DNA from: Cryoendolithus antarcticus
Taxonomy: Eukaryota > Ascomycota > Dothideomycetes > Cladosporiales > Cladosporiaceae
DNA: 64,000 nucleotides
NCBI GenBank assembly: GCA_002077065.1
Contig: NAJO01000010.1
Span: 1-64,000, forward strand
Direction of reading: 5' to 3'
Below, one piece after another: positions 53,759 to 64,000 of this stretch (position 1 is its first letter; the number at the start of each line of letters is the position of its first letter). The notes under the pieces are model-generated. The model was not told the DNA's origin. It searched no databases and saw nothing but the letters and a program-made list of their open reading frames with translations. The position numbers and the translations under genes are program-made.

Positions 53759-55054
53759 ATGCAGTCGCCAGATGTATTCGACAGAGACGGTCCGACTGGT
53801 CCGGCGTCACGTCCGCGCTGTATCGCTGACACAAGAACGAGCTTCTGCCATGCTGTCGAACAGCATACTGGCGTCAAGCCCAATCGACCTGGCCAGCCCA
53901 ACTTCTTCAAGCAGGCTCAATTCAGCCAAGATGGAACCACCATAGTAACGCACAACGCGGATGAGAGTCTTCGAACATTCGTCTTACCTCCCGACTTACT
54001 AAACTCGGCGAGCCAGCCCCATGAGCTGCGGCCACACGCCACTCTACCATCTGCTACAAACGTCCAAAGCTATGCCCTCTACCCTGGCTTTAATTTGGCC
54101 GACCCATCGACTACTCTGATCCTGTCTGCACCATCTAACTTGCCACTTTGTCTGACGAACGCCTTGGTTCCATCCTATGTCCCCGCAACGTATTCATACA
54201 TCAACAGCGCGAATGAAGCTTTCATCGCCCCGAATAGTCTGGCCTTTGTTGACGGCGGCACGCACTTCGTAGCCGGCAGCGCAGGCCGGATTGCAGTATT
54301 CGATGTCACACGTCAGGCTGGCCCAGAGATGTACCATAATCTCAAAGCCAAAGCCGGCGCGACTGGTATGCGCGACACGAGTCGAATCATGGCGCTGAGT
54401 GTCTCCTCTGATGGACTGCTGGCGGCGGGCAGCACGAACCGGAATGTGGGTCTCTTTGGCAACTCGGGGCGCGGAGCGTGCGAGACGACTTTCTCTGTCG
54501 CGGGGCGGATGAGTAAGGTGACTGCGACGAGAGGGTCGGGTATTACTTCCCTGGCCTGGACGCCTGATGGCAGATATCTGCTTGTAGCAGAGCGGCAGAG
54601 TGATGGCGTACATGTCTACGACGTGAGGAACTTGCTTCGAAGAGTCTCGTTCCTGTCTGGTAGGAACGCGAAGACAACGCAGAGACTGGGGATCGATGTG
54701 ATTGCCATGAGAGAAGGCTGTGAAGTCTGGGCCGGTGGCGTTGACGGCGTCGTGAGGATGTGGAGAAATCCTGGCTCTAAAGATGGCGAGCATGTGCCCG
54801 ATACAGGAATCAAGATGCACGACGATGCTGTGCCTTCGGCCGTGTGGCATCCAAGCGGTGCTCTCCTGGCCACGTGCTCCGGCCAAAGATTATTCGCTAA
54901 AGTCGATCTTGGGGATGATGAGAGCTCTTCAGACACCGACAGCGAATCCCTCTCGGAGAACGAACAGTCTACCATTCGACAACCCAACAACACCTTGAAG
55001 ATCTGGGACTTTACGCCTGTTGGCTCTGAAGTGGTCGAGGGACCTGCTGTGTGA
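53759..55054 (+). CDS. WRAP53/TCAB1-type WD-repeat protein (SWT21 family), 431 aa
   Basis: Single exon, ATG at 53759, with an AATATATATG TATA-like run about 40 bp upstream. The N-terminal block NFFKQAQFSQDGTTIVTHNA and the later SLAWTPDGRYLLVAERQSDG and SAVWHPSGALLATCSG are beta-propeller blades. The overall pattern matches WRAP53 (TCAB1) in animals and SWT21 in yeast. TCAB1 brings telomerase and scaRNAs to Cajal bodies; SWT21 takes part in pre-mRNA splicing. Which role applies here is not known. The C-terminus is acidic and Ser-rich (ESSSDTDSESLSENEQ). Confidence 0.85.
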   Translation: MQSPDVFDRDGPTGPASRPRCIADTRTSFCHAVEQHTGVKPNRPGQPNFFKQAQFSQDGTTIVTHNADESLRTFVLPPDLLNSASQPHELRPHATLPSATNVQSYALYPGFNLADPSTTLILSAPSNLPLCLTNALVPSYVPATYSYINSANEAFIAPNSLAFVDGGTHFVAGSAGRIAVFDVTRQAGPEMYHNLKAKAGATGMRDTSRIMALSVSSDGLLAAGSTNRNVGLFGNSGRGACETTFSVAGRMSKVTATRGSGITSLAWTPDGRYLLVAERQSDGVHVYDVRNLLRRVSFLSGRNAKTTQRLGIDVIAMREGCEVWAGGVDGVVRMWRNPGSKDGEHVPDTGIKMHDDAVPSAVWHPSGALLATCSGQRLFAKVDLGDDESSSDTDSESLSENEQSTIRQPNNTLKIWDFTPVGSEVVEGPAV

Positions 55055-55234
55055 GAGTCCATTGGGGCGGTCCATACCTTCATCGTCTATAAGCTACTGT
55101 ATCCTACACCAACATACCTGCGCAGTCATAGCGCTCCCAAGCGCCTGCTCGCTTTCGTCAAAAAGAGATATTCGCTATGCCTTCCCGTCCCAGAACGCCC
55201 TTTTCATCGCATATTCGTCCATCAGAGCGAGAGG

Positions 55235-57125
55235 CTACATCACAGCTTCTTTGGGCTTCTTAGCACCAGCGTTGCCGCCTACTTGCTTGATCTCGCCGTC
55301 GGCGATGTGAGGCTTCTCGTCGTCAGGTGTAGTTGACTTGTCGCTGGGAGAAGATCAGTGGCTGCTTCAGGCGATAAATCTTGTCGGTAGGACACTCACT
55401 CATCACCGCCAGCAGCCTTCTCAGCAACCTCGGCCTTCTCGGTCTTAGCCTCGGACTTCTTCTCGCTCTTCGCCTCCGACTGTTCCGCTTTCTCATTGTC
55501 GGCGTTCGCTGACTTAATTTTTTCGACAAGCTTCGCCTCTTCTTCAGACTTCGCCTGCTTAGCCTCCTTGTTGATCTCCTCCTTGTCCTTCTCCCACTGC
55601 CCAGTGCCATCGTCGAATTGACTCTGGATCTTTTCCAGACGCGCCCGCTTGGCAGTCTCCTCGGCTTCACGTGCCTTGCGCTCCTTCTCCATTTCCTCCA
55701 TGTGTCGGATATCGTCGACTGAAGGCTCGTAGAGATGCCAGATCGTGTAGTGGGGGAGGCCGACGACGGAGAATTGCATGCGTTTCGCCATCTGTGAACG
55801 AGTCAGTTGGGGAGTGATGGGCAAGGAGATGATTCGATGACTGACCTTGCCAAATCCTTCAGTCTCGGCGTGCTTCTCAAAGCTGAACGCTGGGAAGTGC
55901 ACGCCACTTCGGAAGACCTTCGCCTTAGCAAGAATGCTCACACCACCAACTCCGTCAATCTCCATCTCCATATCTGGATCACCATACGGGTCACGCAGGT
56001 AAGCAAGATGCGGTCGCCACGTAGCGTACTCTGCATAGCCTTCCACGATCACTGCGTCCTCGTCGAGCGTATCTGCGAGTGCAAGCGCAGTCTCGGACTC
56101 TTGCCAGCTGTTGAGATCATACGGCTGCTCTCCGCCGAGCCAGTCGGGTAGTGGACGCCAGACGTCTGTCAGGTCTTGTCAGCTAGCTGCCTGTACGCAA
56201 TTCAAGATTGCAGAGCTTACTCGGCACGATGACATCCTTGTTATGCCTCATCAAGTCTTCCAATATCGTGAACGGCGCCGTCTCAACATCTACATCCCTC
56301 CAGTACACCCAGCTATGCGTCGGCCTGAGCGCAGCACTCAACAGCCAATTCCTTGCCTGCGCCATACTCTTCCTTCGGCTCGCCTGTGCCGCGAAGCCGT
56401 GTCTTGCCTCCACATTCTGATCAACCTTCTGCCCGAAATCCTTCTCAATCACTGATATCTCGCCAAATGCCTGCTTCACGTCCGGGTTTGCCTGCAGCTC
56501 TGATAGGAGACTCGAAAGTAAGTCGAGTGTGTTGTCCTTGCTGTCGCCCACCAGGAACGCCAAATCAATCAGCGGATGTGGGTATGTGAGGTTCCGCAGG
56601 TGAGAGAAAAACATGGGTAAATGCGGCGAAGCGTCTCGTAGCGGTGCGCACAGTAGTATCCGCTCCTCTCGCTCCCATCCCCTAGATGTGCCGCCCACAT
56701 TGCTGAGGTCGTAGTATCGTACTGTTTCGAGTTGAAAAGCTTCGTCCGCGCTGAAGAGGCCGAATGATAGGGCGGGTACTAGTGCGGCGGGTCGTAATGA
56801 TGGGAAGATGAACATTAGGACAAGGAAGACTGTGGATATGGCGCCACCGACGCGTATGAAGAGGCCTCTCCGCCGTTGGAAAGCTGATCGAGATCGGGGT
56901 TGGTATCTGGTGAGCTCCTGTCAGCATGCTGTTTAATTTCCCCTACCCATTCTGTGCGCCCTCAAGCCTCATCACCCTCTGATTGAAGAGAGGAACATAC
57001 TTGTCATACTTGTCCGTCGCTATGCTATACCGTCGCGACTCAAACCCACCATTTGCAGCTCCGCCCCCATAGGCGTGCCGATTCATCTTCTCCTTCGCTG
57101 CGGACGAGGCATGCAGTGGGAGCAT
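55235..57125 (-). CDS. ANP1: ANP1/MNN9/VAN1 family mannosyltransferase (ANP1-like), 561 aa
   Basis: Five exons: 57125-56947, 56906-56221, 56165-55846, 55791-55400 and 55343-55235; intron 1 is only 40 nt. An alternative start at 57086 would give 548 aa. A type II membrane anchor (VGGAISTVFLVLMFIF) follows a short cytosolic N-terminus. The catalytic part shows DLSNVGGTSRGWEREERILL, the DxD metal site in YWRDVDVETAP, VPNVWRPLPDW across intron 2, and YAEYATWRPHLAYLRDPYGD. Members form Golgi M-Pol complexes that extend the alpha-1,6-mannan backbone of N-glycans. The C-terminal 150 residues are an unusually long Glu/Lys/Ala-rich helical tail. Confidence 0.9.
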
Positions 57126-57857
57126 GTGTCACGCGCGCCGCGCGCTACCTGTGAGATATGTGCCAGTCCTGAGTGCTGTGCGAGATATTGCTTAAGGTCC
57201 GAGCCAGCAGGAGTAAGCCGGACACCTCAGGCAAGCCCGGAAAGCTTTGTGGTGGGCTCAATGCATGTGTGTGTGTGAGCTATACGAATGCCTGGCTTTA
57301 GCCGTATGAGCGGTCAATGGGGTGATATACCAGGTAGAGTGACGGCGAAATAGTTAACGTGAGTGCAGTATACAGTTGAGGTCGAGTAACGTTACAGGTG
57401 GTCTACCAACAATTCGGAAACGAGTACGAGGAGCCGTTCCGCACGTTACGCCATGCGAGCTTAAAATACGCGTGTTTCAGCTTTACTAGCGCGGACACTC
57501 TTGAGACTCTTGAGACTATTACCACAGCTACAGATGTGTCAAGTATCAGGTTCCTCTTTGGAGCCGATCGAGTATGCCGCCCTATTGGCACGTACACTTG
57601 CTAAGGTATATGCACAGCCAGCCCATGGGCTTCTACGGCCAGGTACTTCTCTCCATGTGCGCGATTGCCGACTTCGGCGGAACGGTCGCACAGCCAATCC
57701 TTGTAAGCTTGTCACTCTTGTTCTGACGCTTGGTACTGTTCGCAGCTCTGACATGCTCGACCGAACGCTGTCCCGCTGGCCAGTCCGGTGGGACTGATCG
57801 CAGATTGCCGCGCAATGGTCTCGTCATTTCTCTCCCTTCATCAATTCATTCCACTCC
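57126..57857. other. Intergenic region
   Basis: Promoter of the ANP1-type gene and 3' side of RPA2. No tRNA or gene recognised. Confidence 0.45.
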
Positions 57858-58723
57858 TCACATATCCATGATAGCCCATGTATGGTCGTCAATCGTCGTG
57901 TAAATCACCCCATTACCCAGCAACTCCTCGCCGGCCTTCATCACAGCCTGCACATCCATATTCACCTGAATGGCAATATCCTGCATATGCAGCCCCTCAT
58001 TCGTCTGCGGGCTGTTACGCAAACACTCGAACACCTTTCGAGCTGATGCGGACACGCCAGCCAATTGTGCACTCGCAGCCGTAGACATTCCATTCGCAGC
58101 TCCATTGGCAGCTCCGTTAGTGATCGCCTTCGCATCTCCAGGCGCACCTCGTGTAGACTGCAGATGCACCACAGTGGCCTCCAGCAAGTGATACGAAATC
58201 TCGTTGAAGTCCTGGATTGGCCGGATGACGTTTGCGCCAACATGTCTCTTGTTCCCGAATACTTTCAACCTCCCAAAGACCCTCACATACGCCTGCTCAG
58301 TCACTTTCTTCGGATCCTGCCCATCCTCATTCATCACCTCGCTGTCAACCCAGACCTTCACTTCCACGACTCCAGTCCCGTCATCGACCTTGTATGTCAC
58401 ATTCGTCGTCTGCTGTGAGATGTTCCGCACTTGACCAACAAACGTGACTTGTGTCGTTTCCTGGTCGTCGATCATAAAGTGCTCGGCGTCGGGATACGGG
58501 TGGGGGGCATCGAGTAGTTGCTTGACCGTAACTGGGCGGAGCGTATCTTTGCCATATTTGCCTTTCTGGCCGCCAGGAGAGTCTGACTGACTGCCAGGCA
58601 TAAAGCCGCCGCCATTTTGGCCGCCGCCGGCACCGTAAGAGGTGGTAGAGTATTGGTTGCCGTAATCTAGTTCAATGTCAGCATTGCTAATGGGGGAAAG
58701 CCTTTGGTAAGAGACATACCCAT
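57858..58723 (-). CDS. RPA2: Replication protein A 32 kDa subunit (RPA2), 270 aa
   Basis: First exon is 4 nt (58723-58720, ATGG), then a 53-nt intron and exon 58666-57858. The join gives MDYGNQYSTTSYGAGG, the family's Gly/Ser/Tyr-rich phosphorylation region. The OB fold follows: QVTFVGQVRNISQQTTNVTY and VRVFGRLKVFGNKRHVGAN, and a C-terminal winged helix contains the end GNGVIYTTIDDHTWAIMD. RPA binds single-stranded DNA in replication, repair and recombination. It is divergent with DBP7 with about 240 bp between starts. Confidence 0.95.
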
Positions 58724-58964
58724 CACTACTGTGCTCTCACGTCTTGGGAAGTGTTGGTATCTTCAAGTCGCTCATGCCAACGCAGACAACATTTCGTTTC
58801 CAGCATCAGGCAAACGCGTCGCTAAATTGATACGACGCGTTCTGGAGGCGCGGGGCTTTCGGGGAAATCGTTCCGGCGCATGCTTAGTCAACCTGCTGTA
58901 CATCATCTTTTCGTCGATGCATGACACTGTGGAAATAGACATCGATCTCAGTTCAAGTCTAACG
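58724..58964. promoter_or_regulatory. Divergent promoter region, RPA2 and DBP7
   Basis: About 240 bp between starts. The DBP7 reading frame stays open leftward through this region, but without a conserved start, so it is treated as non-coding. Confidence 0.45.
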
Positions 58965-61304
58965 ATGGCCGACGATGGCATGCTCCTCAACTTTGAATTG
59001 CCGTCAGATGCCTTTACACCGAAGCCCTCGCAGTTCAAGGGTGGCAGGTGGAAGGATCGACTTACAGCGAGAAAATCTGCAGAATGGGGACGCTCGAAAG
59101 CGCAGGAACGTGCGAGCGGCAAGACGCCGAAGTACGGGCAAGTCGTGAGCGATGAAGAAGAGCTCATTCATGCCGATGCGCCTGCAGCGAAGAGAGCAAA
59201 GACTAGCAATGATGAAGTGGCGAGACCGAGCTTTCCACGTCCTGAACCTCGAGCTGGTGGACGGCCTGCGAGTCAGAGAGAAGCTTTGCCAAAGTCTACG
59301 AACGGAGAGGTCATTTCTTCGCTGTTTACGTACAATCCCGAGACCAAAGTGCCCGCCTCTGCCCCAGCTGAAGTAGACGATACCTCAATCGTGCCTTCGA
59401 ATGCGCCACTCAGCGACAAGCTGGCAACATTCACCAATCTGGGTCTGTCAACAATCTTGGCAGGCCACTTGTTGAACAAGATGGACATCAAGGCTCCTAC
59501 AGCAATCCAGCGGCGATCACTCCAGCAGCTATGTGCCGAGGACCGCGATGCCTTCGTACAGGCAGAGACTGGATCCGGCAAAACCTTAGCTTACCTACTT
59601 CCGATTGTGCAGAGAATTTCGGCTATCAGCAAGGAAATGAAGGCTACTGGGCAAGGCTTCAACCGCAAAAGTGGTCTATTCGGCATGGTGCTTGTGCCGA
59701 CAAGAGAGCTGGCAAAGCAGATCACTGCAGTCCTCGAGAGGCTCTTGTCGTGCTGTCATTGGATTGTCGGTGGGATCGTCATAGGTGGCGAGAGCAAATC
59801 ATCCGAGAAGGCGCGGCTACGCAAAGGCGTCAACATTCTGGTCGCCACCCCGGGTAGACTAGTCGATCATTTCGACAACACTGAAGTGCTTGATCTGAGT
59901 AAGGTGAGATGGCTGGTGCTCGACGAAGGCGATCGTCTGATGGAACTCGGATTTGATAACGACATCCAGAAGATCGTGAGTGTACTAAACCTGCGCTCGA
60001 GGAAGGCACAGGACGTTATCATACCTGGACTGCCAGAGCGACGGACGACGATACTCTGCTCAGCGACGATCGAAGCAGACGTCGAGCGACTGAAGTCAAT
60101 TGCGCTCAAGGATCCTGTCCTGATTGCCGTTGAGTCATCAGATAGGGCCACTGGCGAAGGGGAGACTGGCAAGAAGCAAGAATTCTCCGCACCCGCTCAG
60201 CTCAAGCAAAGCTACGCCATTGTCCCGGCGAAGCAACGGCTCGTCACACTGGTCGCTGTGCTGAGGCAAGCCTTCAAGCGAAAGGGTACGACAGCGAAGT
60301 GCATAGTGTTCATGAGCTGTGCAGACAGTGTGGACTTCCATTTTGAGGCGCTCGCGAATGATCCCCTGGAGACCATCCCAGATGCGGCCAACAGTGATCA
60401 GCCTTCGGTTCCGAAGCAGAGCAGGACCGACAAGATCCCACAGGGTGACACCATAGCCGAATCTCGAACACAGGCGGGTGCAAAGTCGTTCTCGAATCCA
60501 GACAACTCGGTGAAGCTGTTCCGCCTGCACGGTTCAATGCAGCAAGCCATACGTACTAGCACGCTCAAGGCTTTTTCTGCATGTGTCGAACCTGCAGTTC
60601 TGGTATGCACTGACGTCGCGTCTCGCGGTCTTGATCTACCTAACGTCGATCTTGTCATTGAGTACGACCCGCCATTCAGCAAAGAAGACCACGTCCATCG
60701 AATTGGTCGTACAGCTCGTGCAGGGAAAGACGGTCGCGCAATGATCTTTCTGCAGCCTGGATGCGAAGAAGCATACGTCGAGGTCCTAGCACAAGGGCAG
60801 CCGCATACCCTGACACGCCACACTGGTGATGAGCTGCTCAAGAAAGGCTTCGCGGCTACCTCTGGGATCGTAGTCGGCCGCGAGTGGGAAGACAGAGCGA
60901 CAGACTGGCAAATCGGCTCCGAACGCTGGGCCATCGAGTCACCGAAGCATCTCGAGCAAGCTCGACGCGCCTACCAGAGTCACATACGTGCATATACTAC
61001 GCACGTGGCGGCCGAACGAGCGATCTTCGACATCAAGCAGCTGCATCTTGGACACCTCGCAAAGGCATTTGCTTTGCGAGACAAGCCTGGCTCGATCCGT
61101 GTCCCAGGGTCCCGACCGGGCAAAGAGGCTTCGGGCAAAAACAGCGAGGCGAGGAAGAAGTTCGCTGCTAAGCATGCTGCGAAGCGTACCAAGGGTGCTG
61201 GGGAGCTTGATGTGCCAGATACGACTGATGAGCGCGAGGCGAGGAAGCGTATGAGGGTGGCATTGCGGGCCAGAGGTGGTGTATCGGAGTTCAATCTAGG
61301 GTAG
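58965..61304 (+). CDS. DBP7: DBP7, ATP-dependent RNA helicase, 779 aa
   Basis: Single exon. The start at 58965 (MADDGMLLNF) fits the family; the frame is open further upstream but that part is not conserved-looking. DEAD-box motifs in order: Q motif APTAIQRRSL, I AETGSGKT, Ia PTRELAKQ, Ib ATPGRLVDH, II LDEGD (the DBP7 variant of DEAD), III SAT, V TDVASRGLDLP, VI HRIGRTARAG. DBP7 acts in early maturation of the 60S ribosomal subunit in the nucleolus. The Lys-rich C-terminal region (about residues 690-779) is typical. Confidence 0.96.
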   Translation: MADDGMLLNFELPSDAFTPKPSQFKGGRWKDRLTARKSAEWGRSKAQERASGKTPKYGQVVSDEEELIHADAPAAKRAKTSNDEVARPSFPRPEPRAGGRPASQREALPKSTNGEVISSLFTYNPETKVPASAPAEVDDTSIVPSNAPLSDKLATFTNLGLSTILAGHLLNKMDIKAPTAIQRRSLQQLCAEDRDAFVQAETGSGKTLAYLLPIVQRISAISKEMKATGQGFNRKSGLFGMVLVPTRELAKQITAVLERLLSCCHWIVGGIVIGGESKSSEKARLRKGVNILVATPGRLVDHFDNTEVLDLSKVRWLVLDEGDRLMELGFDNDIQKIVSVLNLRSRKAQDVIIPGLPERRTTILCSATIEADVERLKSIALKDPVLIAVESSDRATGEGETGKKQEFSAPAQLKQSYAIVPAKQRLVTLVAVLRQAFKRKGTTAKCIVFMSCADSVDFHFEALANDPLETIPDAANSDQPSVPKQSRTDKIPQGDTIAESRTQAGAKSFSNPDNSVKLFRLHGSMQQAIRTSTLKAFSACVEPAVLVCTDVASRGLDLPNVDLVIEYDPPFSKEDHVHRIGRTARAGKDGRAMIFLQPGCEEAYVEVLAQGQPHTLTRHTGDELLKKGFAATSGIVVGREWEDRATDWQIGSERWAIESPKHLEQARRAYQSHIRAYTTHVAAERAIFDIKQLHLGHLAKAFALRDKPGSIRVPGSRPGKEASGKNSEARKKFAAKHAAKRTKGAGELDVPDTTDEREARKRMRVALRARGGVSEFNLG

Positions 61305-61334
61305 AAGTTTGTAGGGTCCGTCGTGGTCGCATGC

Positions 61335-62559
61335 TCAGTAGATATCCCAAAGCGATACCTTCCCGTCTTTGCTCCCAGCTGCAAGCCAGTGGGTCTTCGC
61401 GGAGTTGGCCTCTCTTCTTCGCGACACAGTCAGGGCTTTCGTCGCGATCTCGGCTTCGTCATCTTTCTTTGCTACAACCTGATCATTATCAACTTGCTCG
61501 CCTTGATCTAGGATGTCAGCAAATGCAACAGCAAAACACCCCTCCTTATGCCACTTCAGCACAGCCAACTCTGTCATTCCACCCTTCGTCCCGCAAACCC
61601 TCACCCGTCCGTCCCATCCAGCAGTAGCAAAGACCCTCTCATCCAACCGCACAACAAGCGACTGCTGACCAGCGTGTTTTGTTCTCAGCAGCACCGGCTC
61701 CGTAGATGCATCAAGCGAGTGCCGGGCTATGATAGCGTCCGCAGAGCTGGAGAAGAACGCTCCGAGTCCCGGTGCCAGGTCAAGGGAGAGCACAGGCTGA
61801 GCGTGCGTTTTGGCTACGTACGAGGGTTTCCATAGCTGGCCTGAAGACGGTTGACGGAAGAGGGCTACGTGGCCGGACTCGTAGCCTGCTAGGACTGTGA
61901 GGGAGGTGGAGGTTTGGTGGAGGCGAAGGGCCATGAGCATGCCTGTGTTGATATCTTTGAGCGGCGGGATCGCAGCAAAGCGGGACTGTGAGGGGAGCGA
62001 GGTGATGGTGATGGCACCATCATTGACGCCGGGCACCGCGATGAGGATGCTTTGTTCATGTGAATGGTCTGAGTCGGGAATGCGGCACATGGCAAAGGAG
62101 CAGAAGTTCAGTGCGTTCACGTCGAGGCTGTGAAGGAGCCAGGGTGCTTTTCGATCGGCCGTTGTCTCCTCGATCGGTAAGACTTTCGATAGATCAGTCT
62201 CATCTTCGTGGCGAATCTGCCAGATGTGGAGTTTGTTATCTCGGCCATGTCTGTAGCAAGTCAGTAAAGTCAATTCATCAAGCGAATTCATGTTTAACAT
62301 ACGTGATGACCTTCTCCTCCACCTCACCCCAAACACCTACGCCCAGAATCGTCTGAGCATGCGCTCGCCAGACCGCTACAGGTCGCTTGATAGGCACATC
62401 CCAGAGTATGACCCAGCCATTGGCATCGCCAGTAAGAAGCCTGGAGTTGCAGCGCAGGAAGCGTACGGCGTGAACCTGTGCGGTGTGGCCTCGTAGTACG
62501 TACTTTGGCTGAGCCGGAGGAAGAGCCGATGATTGCAGAGATGGAACATCAGGCGACAT
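61335..62559 (-). CDS. ASA1: ASA1 (ASTRA-associated WD-repeat protein), 390 aa
   Basis: Two exons, 62559-62303 and 62250-61335, with a 52-nt intron. Start ATG at 62559 (MSPDVPSLQSS). WD blades visible: PKYVLRGHTAQVHAVRFLR, GWVILWDVPIKRPVAVWRAH, THGRDNKLHIWQI across the intron, and ending WLAAGSKDGKVSLWDIY. This order and the final DGKVSLWDIY are the pattern of ASA1, a subunit of the ASTRA complex (with TRA1, TTI1, TTI2, TEL2), which matures PIKK kinases. The gene overlaps no neighbour; its 3' end is 30 bp from the DBP7 stop. Confidence 0.9.
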
Positions 62560-62929
62560 CGCAGTCCTGGATTGGGTTTCCTTATTTTTCTGTATTGACA
62601 AAGTGCAAGCGTGAGCTGTCCGTTCCTGCAGACCAGATGGAATTCAGGGAGCCCACACAGCATGCGTTCGAATATGGACGGAGAATGCTGGAACATAGAG
62701 CAACCGAGAGATCGGGCTGCTCAAGGACAGCAGGATAGGCGACTCAATGAGATGGAGTGAAGTGAGAATAATGATGTCGGTTTTAAGTCGATCACTTCAA
62801 GATTGATGGAGAGCGTCGCGGTCAGTCATACATGCACCACACAGAGAAGTGTTTGGCTAAGGTACGAAAACTATCAAGAGTGTTGTTGCTCCATGATCAC
62901 TGAAATTGGATTGTTGCTACGATTCATCA
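62560..62929. other. Intergenic region
   Basis: ASA1 promoter and 3' region of the gamma-tubulin complex gene, both reverse strand. Nothing else seen. Confidence 0.45.
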
Positions 62930-64000
62930 TCATACAAGATCATACCCTTCATCTCTCACCCTCCCAAACTCCAGCTTCATCAGCAGCCGATCCACGCCAC
63001 CGCCCTTCCACGGCTCAAAGCCACCCGTCTCCATACTACCAAGATCCGAATACCTTGCAGCACCAATGCGCTCCTGATCAAGCTGACGAAGACGATTGAC
63101 GACAGATTTGAGATCACTGTCGACCTTCTTGCGTGCTCTATCGAGATCCAGTGCTGCTTTGCGCTCGTCAGCTGCAGTATGCGTGGTGTCCAGCCCGGCG
63201 TCGTCATCCTGGTCGAGCGTGTGCTGGAGGTCTAGCAGTCGTACGAAAAGTATGACAAGTTGGTCGATGTTGCCGAGCAGTGCTCTCACCTCTTTGGTGT
63301 AGAGCACATCAGTCAAAAGCAATGCGTAGACGAGGGCTGCTAGGAACGCTCTGTGACCTGCTGCGATAGTCTCGGGGTCGCGCTGAGCTGCACTTGATGA
63401 GACTTCTTCATCAGCTTCGATCCCTGAGTCGTCACTCTGCTCGCTTGTAGGAGGCTGGCCAACCCACGAGGTGAACTGATCCCAAGAGCATCGAATGATC
63501 TCGCCCTCAAGGAACGCAGCGGTCTCAGACAGGAGAAATATCGCCGCGCTGCTAGTTGCCCACGTCCGTCTCGTAGCTGCCATGCGCTCTCGGTGCCGCG
63601 ACCGAGTCTTTGCTAATTGTGATCGCCCTGACACCGTACTGCTGTAGCGTGGATTGAGAGGTGCGGGATGATCTCGTCTTGCAGACGTGCGTCGCCACAG
63701 GTCTGACAGCCGAAGATGAGCTCTTCTAATCGCAATCAGATAAGCATTGATGGAGCTGTAGATCTCCATATCTCGAGTGCTGAAGATGAGGTTCAAGGGA
63801 GATTCGATTGCAAGGGACAGACAGGTTGGTGTCAAAAATAGCAGGTCACCAAACTCTATCGCGGAGACTTTCGCGCTGTTCGACGACAGACTGTGAGAGG
63901 TGGATGGCCGTGAGTTGTTCGACCCGGGCGCCGCAAGCACGATCCTTCTCCTCGCGAACGCGAAGACTGTATCGTCCTCGTCATCGTCCCTGGACGCCAG
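62930..64000 (-). CDS. Gamma-tubulin complex component (Spc97/Spc98 family, GCP4-like), C-terminal part
   Basis: The reverse-strand frame is open from the right edge of the window to a stop at 62930, so the N-terminal part lies beyond 64000. The visible 356 residues fit the C-terminal domain of GCP proteins: IYSSINAYLIAIRRAHLRL, LWRRTSARRDHPAP, and RMAATRRTWATSSAAIFLL. These proteins assemble gamma-tubulin small or ring complexes at spindle pole bodies to nucleate microtubules. The particular paralogue (GCP4, 5 or 6) cannot be fixed from this part; GCP4 is favoured from the WRR-x-SARRDHPAP block. The insert rich in Asp/Glu near residue 190 is poorly conserved. Confidence 0.85.
   Translation of the reverse strand: MASRDDDEDDTVFAFARRRIVLAAPGSNNSRPSTSHSLSSNSAKVSAIEFGDLLFLTPTCLSLAIESPLNLIFSTRDMEIYSSINAYLIAIRRAHLRLSDLWRRTSARRDHPAPLNPRYSSTVSGRSQLAKTRSRHRERMAATRRTWATSSAAIFLLSETAAFLEGEIIRCSWDQFTSWVGQPPTSEQSDDSGIEADEEVSSSAAQRDPETIAAGHRAFLAALVYALLLTDVLYTKEVRALLGNIDQLVILFVRLLDLQHTLDQDDDAGLDTTHTAADERKAALDLDRARKKVDSDLKSVVNRLRQLDQERIGAARYSDLGSMETGGFEPWKGGGVDRLLMKLEFGRVRDEGYDLV

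Noticed and set aside
58704..58964. Upstream extension of DBP7
   Set aside because: The frame is open but starts without ATG, runs through the short divergent promoter with RPA2, and the conserved MADDGMLLNF start lies at 58965.

Overview
This window is the left end of a chromosome of a filamentous ascomycete (Pezizomycotina). A Dothideomycete, perhaps of the Mycosphaerellales/Capnodiales type, is my inference. It opens with a canonical (CCCTAA)n telomere of about 18 units. The genes are eukaryotic: short 40-72 nt spliceosomal introns with GTRNGT donors and CTRAY branch-like motifs, dense packing, and no operons. Exon-intron structures given here were read by eye from splice motifs and frame continuity.

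Region 1 (1-1260): the telomere is followed by an AT-rich block almost completely lacking CA and TG dinucleotides, as expected of extreme repeat-induced point mutation (RIP). One frame nevertheless stays open for 145 codons from the telomere junction and ends in two AT-hook motifs. Region 2 (1.3-20 kb): a subtelomeric zone of lineage-type genes without recognised families. It holds small coiled-coil proteins, a 482-aa acidic protein with a cysteine cluster, an 1,098-aa coiled-coil protein, and two neighbouring genes (837 and 338 aa) that share a domain I cannot assign, marked by a VGYAKxGExR motif and duplicated inside the smaller protein.

Region 3 (20.9-37.3 kb): accessory, secretion- and nutrition-type genes. 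In order: a cell-surface-type fragment, a secreted SGNH (CE2-like) esterase, an NCS1 purine-cytosine permease, a rhodopsin-domain membrane protein, a GMC oxidoreductase, an array of four paralogous roughly 100-aa proteins resembling free-standing subtilase propeptides (I9-like), a transcription-factor-like gene lacking a zinc cluster, and a secreted GH11 xylanase. The esterase, xylanase, oxidoreductase and regulator suggest plant-cell-wall use.

Region 4 (38-64 kb): core housekeeping genes, often in divergent pairs. They are DDB1, RNA polymerase III subunit RPC37/RPC5, a secreted DJ-1/PfpI protein, a Ctr copper transporter, exosome subunit MTR3, ALG2, a DUF202 membrane protein, an SNG1/DUF3533 protein, HSP10, a WRAP53/SWT21-type WD protein, an ANP1-family mannosyltransferase, RPA2, the DEAD-box helicase DBP7, ASA1, and the C-terminal part of a gamma-tubulin complex component that runs off the right edge. 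The shift from orphan genes near the telomere to conserved genes inward is the normal organisation of fungal chromosome ends.
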